Positions 37,927-49,111 are shown, counted from the first letter of the stretch. The stretch is 64,000 nucleotides of DNA from an uncultured Ruminococcus sp. (GCA_947624295.1 CANQJV010000003.1:1-64000); one strand, 5' to 3'. Numbers and translations: made by a program. Notes: a model not told the origin generated them from the sequence alone.

Positions 37927-40251
37927 TCAAATCTCCTTTTTAGTGCCTGTAACAGCAATCTCATCACCATTCGCTGAAACGTCGATAATATCAGTAGCGG
38001 ACATATTATTGATGATGATTTCCGCAATTTTATCCTCAACTTCCTGACGGATAACACGGCGTATATCTCTTGCACCGTACGGCTTACCATACGATTTCTT
38101 TGCGATGAGTTCAAGTGCCTCTCTGCTGTAATTGAGTTCTATATTCTTTTCAGCAAGCGGTTCTTTCATTTCGTCAAGCATAAGTCCCGCAATATCAGCG
38201 AAATCCTTTTCAGCAAGCTGTCTGAATACTACAACTTCATCAATACGGCTGATAAATTCAGGGCGGAGAAATTCCCTAAGACCTTTCATCGCCTTATCTT
38301 TCGAAATTTCGTTCTCTGTACGGTTGAATCCAACGCCTATACTCTTATCTGTCGAACCTGCATTCGAAGTCATACAGATGATTGTATTTTCAAAGTTGAC
38401 TGTTCTGCCGTGTGCATCGTCAATTTTACCCTCATCGAGAATCTGCATAAGAATATTCATTACATCAGGGTGTGCCTTTTCGATTTCGTCAAATAATATT
38501 ACTGAATACGGCTTACGGCGGACTTTTTCAGTGAGTTGTCCTGCCTCATCGTATCCCACGTATCCCGGAGGCGAACCAATCATTCTTGCAACAGAATGCT
38601 TTTCCATATATTCGGTCATATCAAGGCGAATAAGCGGTTCTGTTGAATCAAAAAGTTCCTCCGAAATAGCTTTCACAAGTTCTGTTTTACCCACGCCCGT
38701 AGGACCTACAAATATAAACGATGCTGGTCGACGGCGTTTATTAAGCTGTACTCTTGTGCGCTTGATAGCCTTTGTGAGGACTGATATAGCCTCGTCCTGA
38801 CCAAGAACACGTTTTTTCAGAGCGTCCTCAAGGCGTGCTATTTTCAGAAATTCAGTTTCAGCAATCTTGCTTGCGGGAATACCCGTCCAGAGTTCAACGA
38901 CTTTTGTTATATCTTCCTCCGTAACCTGAATATTTTCAGCTTTATCTTTTACTTTGTCAAATCTGTCCTTTGCGTGAATGAGTTTACTTTTGACTTCAGC
39001 GAGTGCCTGATAATCAGGTTCTGCCTGTTCTGAAAGATTTTTCTCCATTCCCTCAAGTACAGATATTTCTTTTTGTGTTTTCACGTATTCAGCAAGTTCA
39101 GGGGAACGTATACTTGCGTATGCACAACCTTCGTCCATAAGGTCAATTGCCTTATCAGGGAGAAAACGGTCAGTTATATAGCGTTCCGAAAGTACAGCGC
39201 ATACTCTCACAAGATAGTCAGAAATTTTAACTTTATGGTAAGCCTCATAGTATTTCCTGATACCCATAAGCACTCCCACTGTATCTTCAATAGTCGGTTC
39301 TGTTACTGTTACGGGCTGGAATCGCCTTTCAAGTGCGGAATCTTTTTCGATATACTTCCTGTATTCGCTGAATGTAGTCGCTCCTATAACCTGCACTTCA
39401 CCTCTCGAAAGTGCCGGTTTCAGGATATTTGCGGCATTCATTGAGCCTTCTGAATCACCTGCTCCGACAAGATTATGGACTTCATCAATGAAAAGTATAA
39501 TATTGCCCTCACGTTTTACTTCGTCAACAAGACCTTTCACACGGCTTTCAAATTGTCCTCTGAACTGCGTTCCTGCAACAAGTGCTGTAAGGTCAAGCAG
39601 GTACAATTTTTTATCAATGAGATTGAATGGCACGTCGCCTGAATTTATCTTTTGTGCGATACCTTCTGCAATGGCAGTTTTACCAACACCCGGTTCACCG
39701 ATAAGGCAGGGATTATTTTTAGTACGGCGTGAGAGAATCTGCACAACTCTTGAAATTTCCTTATCTCTGCCGATTATATTGTCAAGTTCACCGTTCGCCG
39801 CTTTTCTTGAAAGATTTGTGCAATAGCTTTCAAGGAATCGGAGTTCTTTCTTTTTAGGCGATTTCTTATCCTTTTTGTTATTTGTATTACTATTATCCTT
39901 TGCACCGAAAAGATTTCCCATATTGAACGGAAAACCGCCCTTTTTATCAGAAGAATCCTGATTTTCATCGGGCTTTGAGTCGTCGCTGAACAAGCCCGAA
40001 ATAAGATTCGGCATAAGACCTGAACCGCCCATTTCAAACGAATCACCGTCAAGCATTTCCATCATCTGTTCCGAAATCTGGTCAATTTCTTCGTCTGAAA
40101 TACCAAACTTCTCCATATATTCTGCAACTTGCGGTATATTTCTTTCTTTTGCACAAGCAAGGCAAAGTCCCTCATTTTTCTTTTCTTTCCCCTGAACCGA
40201 TGTAATAAATACAACAGCAGGTCTTTTCTTACAATTACTGCACATCAGCAT
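37927..40251 (-). CDS. clpE: ClpE/ClpC-type AAA+ ATPase with N-terminal zinc finger
   Basis: [14 protein letters not shown]...[10 protein letters not shown] Zn site; [13 protein letters not shown] and [12 protein letters not shown] Walker A motifs. Confidence 0.88.
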   Translation of the reverse strand: MLMCSNCKKRPAVVFITSVQGKEKKNEGLCLACAKERNIPQVAEYMEKFGISDEEIDQISEQMMEMLDGDSFEMGGSGLMPNLISGLFSDDSKPDENQDSSDKKGGFPFNMGNLFGAKDNSNTNNKKDKKSPKKKELRFLESYCTNLSRKAANGELDNIIGRDKEISRVVQILSRRTKNNPCLIGEPGVGKTAIAEGIAQKINSGDVPFNLIDKKLYLLDLTALVAGTQFRGQFESRVKGLVDEVKREGNIILFIDEVHNLVGAGDSEGSMNAANILKPALSRGEVQVIGATTFSEYRKYIEKDSALERRFQPVTVTEPTIEDTVGVLMGIRKYYEAYHKVKISDYLVRVCAVLSERYITDRFLPDKAIDLMDEGCAYASIRSPELAEYVKTQKEISVLEGMEKNLSEQAEPDYQALAEVKSKLIHAKDRFDKVKDKAENIQVTEEDITKVVELWTGIPASKIAETEFLKIARLEDALKKRVLGQDEAISVLTKAIKRTRVQLNKRRRPASFIFVGPTGVGKTELVKAISEELFDSTEPLIRLDMTEYMEKHSVARMIGSPPGYVGYDEAGQLTEKVRRKPYSVILFDEIEKAHPDVMNILMQILDEGKIDDAHGRTVNFENTIICMTSNAGSTDKSIGVGFNRTENEISKDKAMKGLREFLRPEFISRIDEVVVFRQLAEKDFADIAGLMLDEMKEPLAEKNIELNYSREALELIAKKSYGKPYGARDIRRVIRQEVEDKIAEIIINNMSATDIIDVSANGDEIAVTGTKKEI

Positions 40252-40289
40252 AAAATTTTTTCCTCCTGTTAAGTATAATAACTGAAAAT

Positions 40290-41192
40290 TTACATTTTCA
40301 GCACTGAATCGTAAAAATATTTGAATATATATGTGCTGTCAATAACGTCATTGTTAAAAAACAGCATTTCATTGTTGCCCATAATCGCCCAAAGACGAAT
40401 TATAGCAGATACGGCAAATATCATAATACCGCCCGTAATAATACCGATAAATCCTCCGGCAATATGTGAGCCTGTACTTTCTCCGCCGTTTTCATTTTTC
40501 CCTGTAAATGAGTTGATAACCGCCATTATAATCAGGAAAAGAGCTATGTAAAGAACAACAAATCCCGTTATTCTGAACATCGTTATATAAGCCTCTGCCG
40601 TATATTTATCTGTAATATATACGGATGCCTCGTGTAATTTGTCCTTATCAAGCACCAGCAGCAGGAAATCTTTTATTCCCGAACTGTCGTTTCGTATTTC
40701 TTCTGCTGCCGTTTCTGCTGAAAATTTATTAAGCGACTGCGATATTATGTCACTCATGACAACTGCATAGCCCTCACGTATTTTTTCAAGTAAAACAGCC
40801 TCATTTTCCTCAACTTTCCTTGCATTGACGTTATTGACATAATTACATAACGCTTTGTCAAGGTCTTTGTCTGATTTGAAAATATCGTCAAGTTTTTCGG
40901 GATTGACTTTTATGAAATAGCCCATATTTTCAAGATAAGCAGCGTATTTTTGTGTAAAAGTATCGCTTTTGAGATTTCTCTCGATTTTCTTGACATTACT
41001 GCTCCTGACGGTATTTTTATACAAATCCTGCGAAATAGTTCCGCTTACCGCAAATGATACGAATACCGAAAGAGCACAGCATAAAGCCATAAATGTACCT
41101 TTCAGCAGACCCTTTCTGCCTGAAATGAATATACAGACAAGCAGGACTGCCACTGCAATCACATCGTAAAACCACCAGAATTCCGCACCCAT
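40290..41192 (-). CDS. CvpA-family membrane protein
   Basis: DVIAVAVLLVCIFISGRKGLLKGTFMALCCALSVFVSF; C-terminal TMs. Confidence 0.7.
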   Translation of the reverse strand: MGAEFWWFYDVIAVAVLLVCIFISGRKGLLKGTFMALCCALSVFVSFAVSGTISQDLYKNTVRSSNVKKIERNLKSDTFTQKYAAYLENMGYFIKVNPEKLDDIFKSDKDLDKALCNYVNNVNARKVEENEAVLLEKIREGYAVVMSDIISQSLNKFSAETAAEEIRNDSSGIKDFLLLVLDKDKLHEASVYITDKYTAEAYITMFRITGFVVLYIALFLIIMAVINSFTGKNENGGESTGSHIAGGFIGIITGGIMIFAVSAIIRLWAIMGNNEMLFFNNDVIDSTYIFKYFYDSVLKM

Positions 41193-41207
41193 TATTAAAA
41201 TTCCCCC

Positions 41208-42377
41208 TTAGCTTTCGTAATTTATACGGTCAATCTTGTTGAAACTTTTAAGAAAAACATAGCTGTCACTTCTCACAAATCCTGTATATGAATCGTTTAC
41301 AGAAGCAGTTGACCGCAATCCGCCTGTAAAATCATACGCAAGTACAGCATTTTGTGTCATAACGTAAGCAAGACCATTGTTTACAGCAACATCAATCAGA
41401 GGAGTTTCAAAGCCTATTGTTACAGGTTCTTTGCCTCCGCCGTCGAAAAGTGCCATAGTATATTTACGCCTGTCGTCACTGTTGATTATTACAGCTGACT
41501 GTCCGTTACTGCTTGCACCGTCTGCCAAATCTCCGTCATATCGATAAAATGAACTTATCTGACCGCTTTTATCAACATATCCACAAGCGTCAATCCCAAG
41601 GACAAATGCACCATCATCAAAACCATAAACATCAAGACCGAGTGTATCTATCGCCGGAGATGTCCATTTTTCGCCATTTTCTGTAAATACAGCTTTCTGC
41701 ACGGAAGTCACAAGCGAACCATTTTCGGCATATATGTACCCTATTATACAGCCTGTACTGTCCTCATCAAAACTTATGTCATTGACTTTCTGTATGCATT
41801 TTCTTTCATATATTACCTCTCCTTTGTCGTCATACACTAAAATTTCACATTCATATTTGGGTGATGTCGTAACAACAGCCACATAGCCCTCATTGCTGAG
41901 CCTTGCGAAAATTATATTTTCGTCAATCTGCTGAGTATTTATAACACCGTTTCTGTCCTCAACACTGAATCGGCTTCCGCCACTCTCGTAAATAAGCACC
42001 TTATCGCTTACAGCGTCCATTACTGCATTAGTATATGCGTGCTGACGTTTTTTAATAAGTCCGCCCTCCTCGCTGTAGAAATAAATATACGCATCACTAA
42101 GCACAATAACACAATTATCTGCACAATCCGTCTGATAATTCACACTGCCACTTATTTCAAGCGGGAAATTACCGTCCGCAAGTCTGCCGTCATTTACAAT
42201 TGTAGTGTACTGCTTGCCAAGACCTCGTAATTTCGGCAGCCATAGGTCTTTTGTGAGGTACGCCGAAGATGCCGCAACAGCAAGCACCGTTAAAATGATA
42301 AGGCGAGTAATCATTTTTTTCCGTTTTTTTCGTTTTTTCAACTCAACAATATCATTCATATCATAATACTTTGCCAT
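41208..42377 (-). CDS. DUF5711-like membrane-anchored beta-propeller protein
   Basis: N-terminal TM followed by repeated beta-propeller-like segments. Confidence 0.6.
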   Translation of the reverse strand: MAKYYDMNDIVELKKRKKRKKMITRLIILTVLAVAASSAYLTKDLWLPKLRGLGKQYTTIVNDGRLADGNFPLEISGSVNYQTDCADNCVIVLSDAYIYFYSEEGGLIKKRQHAYTNAVMDAVSDKVLIYESGGSRFSVEDRNGVINTQQIDENIIFARLSNEGYVAVVTTSPKYECEILVYDDKGEVIYERKCIQKVNDISFDEDSTGCIIGYIYAENGSLVTSVQKAVFTENGEKWTSPAIDTLGLDVYGFDDGAFVLGIDACGYVDKSGQISSFYRYDGDLADGASSNGQSAVIINSDDRRKYTMALFDGGGKEPVTIGFETPLIDVAVNNGLAYVMTQNAVLAYDFTGGLRSTASVNDSYTGFVRSDSYVFLKSFNKIDRINYES

Positions 42378-42406
42378 TGCTTTAATATTCCTCCGTTTAT
42401 TTTAAT

Positions 42407-43141
42407 TCAGTAGAAAACCCTGTTGAGATACAAGCCGTGTGCTACAGCAGTCCTGCCTGCTTTAAGCCTGTTTCTTGCGCTGATAATTGCGGGCATATCG
42501 TCAGGGGAAATTTTCCCCTCATTTATATCGATAAGTGTCCCTGCAATTATCCTAATCATATTATACAAAAAACCGTCGCCTTTTACAAGTATTATCACAC
42601 AATCTCCACTATTTTCTATTTCAAGAGAATAAATTGTGCGTACGGTTGTTGAAACATTTGTACAGTCTGCACAAAAACTTGCGAAGTCGTGAGTACCAAC
42701 AAGATATTTTGCAGCAGATTTTGCCTTTTCAGTATCAAATTTCCGCCTGTAATGGAATGCCAAATCCGCAGCGAACGGATTTTTTGATTCCGAACAGTGC
42801 ATTTTGTAAATATATTCCTTTGCTTTGCAGTCAAAACGTGCGTGAAAATCAAGCGGAACGTCCTCACAGCTAAGAATTGATATGTCATCAGGCAATTCAC
42901 CGTTCACACCTCTGCAAAAGCCGATATTCCGTATATTGCTTTCCGTTTTGACGTTAAAGCAGAATTGATTTGCGTGTACTCCCGTATCAGTCCTCGAACA
43001 ACCCGTTATCTTCACTTTCTCGTTCAGGACTTTCGATACAGCTTTCTCCAGTACTTCCTGTACTGTCAGCGCATTCGCCTGTATCTGAAATCCGTGGTAA
43101 TTCGTCCCTCTGTAAGCCGTCATCACTTTGAGATTCCGCAT
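42407..43141 (-). CDS. truA: tRNA pseudouridine synthase A
   Basis: MRNLKVMTAYRGTNYHGFQIQ...GCSRTDTGVHANQFCFN; GAGGTGAG RBS. Confidence 0.95.
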   Translation of the reverse strand: MRNLKVMTAYRGTNYHGFQIQANALTVQEVLEKAVSKVLNEKVKITGCSRTDTGVHANQFCFNVKTESNIRNIGFCRGVNGELPDDISILSCEDVPLDFHARFDCKAKEYIYKMHCSESKNPFAADLAFHYRRKFDTEKAKSAAKYLVGTHDFASFCADCTNVSTTVRTIYSLEIENSGDCVIILVKGDGFLYNMIRIIAGTLIDINEGKISPDDMPAIISARNRLKAGRTAVAHGLYLNRVFY

Positions 43142-45806
43142 TTTCACTCACCTCTTTTTTACGTGATTTTCTCAATATATTCTCAAATACTACCGCCATA
43201 ACCAGTACAAACAACGCTGTACCGCTGATAATAAGCCCCAATGTAAAGCCGTCAGGAGAGTATTTCAGCACGATTTCGTGACTGCCTGCATTCGCCTTTA
43301 CTCCTAACATAGAATCAAGTACTTTGAAAGTATCAGCTTTTTCGCCGTCAATATACACGCTCCAACCCTTTTCATACGGGATTGATAAATAAAGCACACC
43401 GTTTTCAAGGGCATTTATTCTGCCTTTTATTTCCGTATCGCTGAACGATGTTATTTCAAGCTGTTCATCTGCGAGTTTATTGTAAGCCTGTTCAAATTCA
43501 GCTTTTTGCAGGGCGTAAATCATAAGAGTATAACTTCCTGTCGGCTTATCTTCGGGGATTTCAAATTCAACATCAGCAATATCGCCTGATTTACCGTTAC
43601 CCATCGGAAAAGTTATCGGATAATCCTCAGTAGAAACGGAATTATCAACTTTTATGCCGTTGCATTCAACAGAAAGGCTTTTGAATGCACCATTTCTTGC
43701 GTAGCCGTACAAAACAGAATCGTCATCGCACGCATAACTATATGTAGCTGAAGCCGGTTTTCCCGTATCCGTCACGCTGAAATTATAATTGCCGTAACCT
43801 GTTTTAGTTGCCTCTATATTATCGTAAGATACAAGATTTACAGGTTGTGCAATGAAAATATTTTCGTCGATATTTGTTGCAAATTTTATCAATTTATTCT
43901 GGTATTCGAACGGATTAAGACCGTCTTTTGCCGGGAAATCAAGTATATCCTCACTCATCATAAAGCCCAATGAAAGCGGATATTTATTCTCATACAAACA
44001 AACGTTCTTTTTACTTTCTATGTATTCAAGATTATATTCGCTGTCATTAAGTTTATTATTTTTAGAAATTATATAGTCAATCCCGAGGAGCATATTGACA
44101 ACAGGATTCGAATTTCTGTAATAATACCTGTTACCTGCCTCCGAGGCGTACAGCCCAAGACGGCGGAAAAGTTTAGTTACAGATACATTTGCGGACGATG
44201 AAAACTGCGACACACCGTGATAGCCGTACAATGCGCTGTCATTGAGAGTATATGTTGATGTCATTTCGGAACGGTAAAATAACGGATTATCCCTGTTTTC
44301 CATTATATCAAGGATTTCCTGTACTTCATCATCAGATGCAGGGTAAGATACATAGTCAGAACTGCCGACTTTTGTCACTCCGATTGACGCATTCGAATTA
44401 AATTCAGTCATAACAGTCAAAAAGACAAATATATTTACTAAAGCAAATTTCAGCTCCTGTTTTTTTATGGGGATAACTTTAACAGCAGTAAATATGAGTA
44501 TATATGCCAATGTTATAATCAGAGAACTTTTGAACGCTGTTTTCATTTCAAATTCAGCACCATCTTTTGTAGCAGTGTAGTAATTCAAAGCAAACACAAC
44601 TGCCGGGAAAATAAGCAAAAACGGAAAATACAGCTTGAATTTTTCTTTTGTCATCACGTCATAAGCACGGTAAGCTGAAAAAATAAGTACAAAGCTGAAT
44701 ATGAAAGAAAATCTGTATGGTAACTGATTTGTTGCGTGGAATCCGTGCCATATAAAGTTAAGTATGTTCATATTACAGCTTACTATTATAAATGCAAGCA
44801 TAAGCAGGGATATTATTTTCTCACGGATTTTTATTTTCAGAGAAAACAGGAATACTCCGAAAAGAGTAACCGCAAGCATACCACAAGCTATATTCGGTAA
44901 ACCCTCTATATTTGTAGGTTCATTATATGATAAAAGATTTGCGAAAATATCAGCCCAATCTTCATAGAATGATATTTCCGACGGGATTTTATTTTCGGCA
45001 CTATGAGTCATTTTCAAGCCGAGGTACGCCGGAATCAGCATAAACGCCGAAAGTGCTATACTGATTACAGATGAACCTGCAATAATACCGAGTTTCTTGA
45101 AAAAGTCCTTTATTCCGTGACCGTTTATTATTATACTGCCTGCGAACATAAATATCGAGAAAATACAGGTAAAAAATGCTATATAGTAATTCGCAAGAAG
45201 CGATAGTGCCAGCGAAACAGTATATAATTTCCATTTACCCTCACGGCATATTGCTGTAATCCCTTGCATTACAAGCGGGAAAAGTGCGATAGTATCAAAC
45301 CACATGACATTCCAGTAGTAGCCGAGCGTGTAACTGCAAAGTGCGTACATTACTGAAAATATGACAATTGATAAATCTTTTCTCTGATATGTGTACCGCA
45401 GGAAACAACTGAAAAATGAACTGCTGAAGCCGATTTTTGCTATGAGTATATATGTAAGCGCATCACGGACGTGTTCATCATCAAAAAAAACTGAAATCCA
45501 GTTAAGAGGGCTTGAAGCGTAATACGAAATGAGTGAGAGGAAATTTGTTCCCATACCGTTCTGCCACGAGTACATAAACGAACCGTCTGTGAGTAATTTT
45601 TCACGTACTACACGGAAAAACGGAAAATACTGATGCCATAAATCGACAACAAGCATCTGATTATCGCCAAAAGGATGTATTTCCTGCCCTTTGAACGCAA
45701 GGAGCATTATAATAACAGGGATAATAAATGACAAAAAGAAATATAATATACCTTTATCGTATAATAATTTAACAAGTTTACTGTCCCTGATTTTTCTGAA
45801 ATCCAT
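42987..45806 (-). CDS. YfhO-family multi-TM membrane protein
   Basis: WHQYFPFFRVVREKLLTDGSFMYSWQNGMGTNFLSLISYYASSPLN...IPYEKGWSVYIDG; C-terminal 52 codons overlap truA. Confidence 0.88.
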   Translation of the reverse strand: MDFRKIRDSKLVKLLYDKGILYFFLSFIIPVIIMLLAFKGQEIHPFGDNQMLVVDLWHQYFPFFRVVREKLLTDGSFMYSWQNGMGTNFLSLISYYASSPLNWISVFFDDEHVRDALTYILIAKIGFSSSFFSCFLRYTYQRKDLSIVIFSVMYALCSYTLGYYWNVMWFDTIALFPLVMQGITAICREGKWKLYTVSLALSLLANYYIAFFTCIFSIFMFAGSIIINGHGIKDFFKKLGIIAGSSVISIALSAFMLIPAYLGLKMTHSAENKIPSEISFYEDWADIFANLLSYNEPTNIEGLPNIACGMLAVTLFGVFLFSLKIKIREKIISLLMLAFIIVSCNMNILNFIWHGFHATNQLPYRFSFIFSFVLIFSAYRAYDVMTKEKFKLYFPFLLIFPAVVFALNYYTATKDGAEFEMKTAFKSSLIITLAYILIFTAVKVIPIKKQELKFALVNIFVFLTVMTEFNSNASIGVTKVGSSDYVSYPASDDEVQEILDIMENRDNPLFYRSEMTSTYTLNDSALYGYHGVSQFSSSANVSVTKLFRRLGLYASEAGNRYYYRNSNPVVNMLLGIDYIISKNNKLNDSEYNLEYIESKKNVCLYENKYPLSLGFMMSEDILDFPAKDGLNPFEYQNKLIKFATNIDENIFIAQPVNLVSYDNIEATKTGYGNYNFSVTDTGKPASATYSYACDDDSVLYGYARNGAFKSLSVECNGIKVDNSVSTEDYPITFPMGNGKSGDIADVEFEIPEDKPTGSYTLMIYALQKAEFEQAYNKLADEQLEITSFSDTEIKGRINALENGVLYLSIPYEKGWSVYIDGEKADTFKVLDSMLGVKANAGSHEIVLKYSPDGFTLGLIISGTALFVLVMAVVFENILRKSRKKEVSENAESQSDDGLQRDELPRISDTGECADSTGSTGESCIESPERESEDNGLFED

Positions 45807-45816
45807 TTTTTTCTCC

Positions 45817-46623
45817 TCACTTCATAATGATATTTACAACAATTGCAGCTGCATAGAATGCGATGGCAATTGCAAGTGCAACATAGTCTTTTGTTGTGGA
45901 TTTGAGCTGTCTGAGGCGTGTTCTGCCTTCACCGCCGTTGTAACATCTGCACTCCATAGCTGTTGCGAGTTCATCGGCACGCCTGAACGATGATACAAAA
46001 AGCGGTATAAGAATTGCAACGAGATTTTTTGCTCTTGTCATTAAACTGCCGGTATCAATTTCCGCACCTCTTGCTTTTTGTGCGGACATAATTTTATCTG
46101 TTTCCTCAATCAGCGTAGGAATGAACCGAAGTGCAATTGACATCATCATTGCGAGTTCGTGAACAGGCACTTTAATTTTCTTCAAAGGCGACAATAAGCG
46201 TTCTATAGCATCCGTGAGAGTTATAGGCGACGTTGTGTATGTAAGCAGGGAACTGCCCATAATCAGCAAAGTGATTCTGATTATCATAAAAACGCTTATA
46301 TTTACACCGTCAACTGTTATTTTAATAAACCGCCATTCAAAAAGAACGTCACCTGTCCGTACAAAGAGGATATTCAATATAGCTGTCAACAGCAGGAACG
46401 GGAAAATCGGCTTAATGCTTTTTATGAACATTTTCAACGGAATTTTCGACATAACAATCGCAATAATTGTAAAAAATGCACCAATTGCAAGGCATATGAA
46501 ATTTTCGCCTGTAAAAAGCATAAGAATATAAACAAGTGTTATGACAATTTTGAAACGAGGGTCAAGGCGGTGAATAATGCTTTCGCCGGGGAAAAACTGT
46601 CCTATTGTTATATCTTTAAGCAA
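45817..46623 (-). CDS. ecfT: ECF transporter transmembrane protein EcfT
   Basis: IGQFFPGESIIHRLDPRFKI, SSFRRADELATAMECRCY. Confidence 0.93.
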   Translation of the reverse strand: MLKDITIGQFFPGESIIHRLDPRFKIVITLVYILMLFTGENFICLAIGAFFTIIAIVMSKIPLKMFIKSIKPIFPFLLLTAILNILFVRTGDVLFEWRFIKITVDGVNISVFMIIRITLLIMGSSLLTYTTSPITLTDAIERLLSPLKKIKVPVHELAMMMSIALRFIPTLIEETDKIMSAQKARGAEIDTGSLMTRAKNLVAILIPLFVSSFRRADELATAMECRCYNGGEGRTRLRQLKSTTKDYVALAIAIAFYAAAIVVNIIMK

Positions 46624-46624
46624 A

Positions 46625-47482
46625 TTATACAGCTCCTTTCAGGTATTTCAGAAGAAGATTTTTTGCGTAACCTGTAGTATAGACATCTTTCCCGAAATCA
46701 AATCCACGTTTTTTCAGTTCTATGAATACTTTCGTAATCTGCGGAACGTCAAGCCCGATTTGGGATATTTCCTCCGCACGGCTGAATACTTTTTCAGTAT
46801 CGTCGTAACAGAAAAGCGAACCTTTGTTCATTACGAGGATTTTATCAGCGAATCCTGCAATATCCTCCATACTATGCGATACTATCAGTACAGTATTCCC
46901 CATACGCTTATGGTAATTTTTGATATGGCTGATAATCATATCACGTCCGGCAGGGTCAAGACCTGCTGTCGGTTCGTCGAGAATAAGTACACGGGGATTC
47001 ATCGCCATAACTCCTGCAATAGCTACACGTCTTTTCTGTCCGCCCGACAAATCAAACGGCGAACGTTTCAGCAATTCCTCTTTAAGCCCTATATCGTGGG
47101 CAGTTTCAAGAACACGTTTTTTTATTTCGTCATCATCAAGCCCCATATTTTTACAGCCGAAAGCAATATCTTTGTAGACAGTTTCCTCGAAAATCTGATA
47201 TTCAGGATACTGGAAAACAAGTCCCACTTTGAACCGCACATCACGTATTTTAGACTTATCCGCCCATATATCCACGCCGTCAAGCAAAACTTCCCCTGAA
47301 GTCGGCTTGAGTAATCCGTTGAAATGCTGTATGAGGGTTGATTTCCCTGAACCTGTATGCCCCATAACTCCAATCATTTCGCCTTCTTCTATTTTCAGAT
47401 TAACGCAGTCAACAGCAGTTTTCTCAAACGGCGTGCCCTGACTGTAAATATAAGTTAAATTATGAGTTTCAAGAACTGCCAA
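46625..47482 (-). CDS. ecfA2: ECF transporter ATPase EcfA2
   Basis: GHTGSGKSTLIQHFNGL, LSGGQKRRVAIAG, LILDEPTAGLDP. Confidence 0.93.
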   Translation of the reverse strand: MAVLETHNLTYIYSQGTPFEKTAVDCVNLKIEEGEMIGVMGHTGSGKSTLIQHFNGLLKPTSGEVLLDGVDIWADKSKIRDVRFKVGLVFQYPEYQIFEETVYKDIAFGCKNMGLDDDEIKKRVLETAHDIGLKEELLKRSPFDLSGGQKRRVAIAGVMAMNPRVLILDEPTAGLDPAGRDMIISHIKNYHKRMGNTVLIVSHSMEDIAGFADKILVMNKGSLFCYDDTEKVFSRAEEISQIGLDVPQITKVFIELKKRGFDFGKDVYTTGYAKNLLLKYLKGAV

Positions 47483-47501
47483 TTACATCGTCCCCTTAAT
47501 C

Positions 47502-48128
47502 TTAATTCAGATTCAGAAATTTTTCAATAGTATATATTCCGCCTGTTGACGTATATGAGTAGTAACTCAAAATAAGTGATGCATCAACAGAATCAATTTT
47601 CCCGTCAATATTCACATCAGCTGATTTTCTCATATTTTCTGTAAAATCACCTGTATTACTTGTTGAAAGGCGTGAATATTCAGTCAAAATAAGCGACGCA
47701 TCATTCGAATCAACTTTCCTGTCATTGTCCACGTCACCAAACGTATAAGCCGGTAAAGAAAGACCTCCTGCAAATTCCATTGACCAGTAGTATCTGTTTG
47801 AGGAAATATTCACGCCTACGCCTACGCTTGTGAAATTAGTTGAAAGTATATTTTTACGATGTCCCTCTGAATTCATCCACGCTTCTACAACTTGCCCGGC
47901 AGGGTCTGAGAAACTTATCGGTGTATAAGCTATATTTTCACCAAACCACAAAAAATCAAGTCCTTTTTCATCAAATACTGTACTGCAACTTGCACCGTCA
48001 GGTCTTGTGTGCGAAAAATCAACAGTAATTTCCTCCGCTCTTAAACTTGCGACATCATTAAGCTGACTCACCATTGTAAGCTTTGAAACGCCATTTTTTG
48101 TTCTTTCAGCGTTGATGAATTCAATCAC
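47502..48128 (-). CDS. CAP (SCP/PR1)-domain protein with C-terminal dockerin; signal peptide lies in another frame (48125-48244)
   Basis: FINAERTKNGVSKL...FSHTRPDGASC...GENIAY...SEGHRKNILSTNFTSVGVG; dockerin GDVDNDRKVDSNDASLILTEYS...ADVNIDGKIDSVDASLILSYYS. Confidence 0.85.
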   Translation of the reverse strand: MIEFINAERTKNGVSKLTMVSQLNDVASLRAEEITVDFSHTRPDGASCSTVFDEKGLDFLWFGENIAYTPISFSDPAGQVVEAWMNSEGHRKNILSTNFTSVGVGVNISSNRYYWSMEFAGGLSLPAYTFGDVDNDRKVDSNDASLILTEYSRLSTSNTGDFTENMRKSADVNIDGKIDSVDASLILSYYSYTSTGGIYTIEKFLNLN

Positions 48129-48262
48129 CGATTACTCAGCTGTTCAACTGAATACGATTCAGCATACACATTCGTATTGCAATTTACCGATACTATATAC
48201 AATACAGACGTTATTAGTCCCACAATAAATCTCTTTATTTCCATAATTTTTCCCCTGAATTT

Positions 48263-49111
48263 TTATTTGTTCAATAATTTTACAAGCATATCAACGCATT
48301 CCTGTTCTGTAATAATTTCCGTTGATATGTCAATCCCTGCCTTTTTCAATTCCCACGCAAGTTCTGTAACTTGTGGAACATCAAGCCCTATTTTTTTCAT
48401 TTCCGCAACGTGCGAAAATACAGCACGAGGCGTATTATCAAGTATAACTTTCCCCTTATCCATTACGACAACTCTCCCGCATTGTGCAGCCTCATCCATA
48501 TAATGCGTTATCAGTACTATTGTAACACCCTGTTCTCTGTTCATTTTCCTGATTACGCCCATAACTTCACGCCTGCCCTGAGGGTCAAGCATTGCTGTCG
48601 GCTCGTCAAGAATAATGCATTTCGGGCGCATTGCAATGATACCTGCAATAGCTACACGTTGTTTTTGTCCGCCTGAAAGCTGAGCAGGTGAATGAAGTCT
48701 GTAATCGTACATATTCACGGCTTTCAAAGCATCATCAACACGTTTCCGCATTTCCTCGTATGGCACACCGAGATTTTCAAGGGCAAATGCAACATCTTCC
48801 TCAACTATCGATGATACAATCTGATTATCGGGATTCTGAAATACCATTCCTGCGCATTGACGTAATTCAAAAAGCCTGTTTTCGTCCGATGTATCTATGC
48901 CGTTGACGAAAACTTTCCCTGAAGCCGGCAAAAGAATAGCATTTATATGTTTTGCGAGAGTAGATTTCCCTGAGCCGTTATGCCCGAGAATCGCTACAAA
49001 TTCGCCCTCTTTTATATCGAGGTTTATTCCTTTCAGTACTTCAGAAGGTTTTTTATCCTCACTGTTATAACTGAAATGCAGGTCTTTTATTTCAATAATA
49101 TTATTCGTCAT
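48263..49111 (-). CDS. ecfA1: ECF transporter ATPase EcfA1
   Basis: [16 protein letters not shown]...[38 protein letters not shown]. Confidence 0.93.
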   Translation of the reverse strand: MTNNIIEIKDLHFSYNSEDKKPSEVLKGINLDIKEGEFVAILGHNGSGKSTLAKHINAILLPASGKVFVNGIDTSDENRLFELRQCAGMVFQNPDNQIVSSIVEEDVAFALENLGVPYEEMRKRVDDALKAVNMYDYRLHSPAQLSGGQKQRVAIAGIIAMRPKCIILDEPTAMLDPQGRREVMGVIRKMNREQGVTIVLITHYMDEAAQCGRVVVMDKGKVILDNTPRAVFSHVAEMKKIGLDVPQVTELAWELKKAGIDISTEIITEQECVDMLVKLLNK

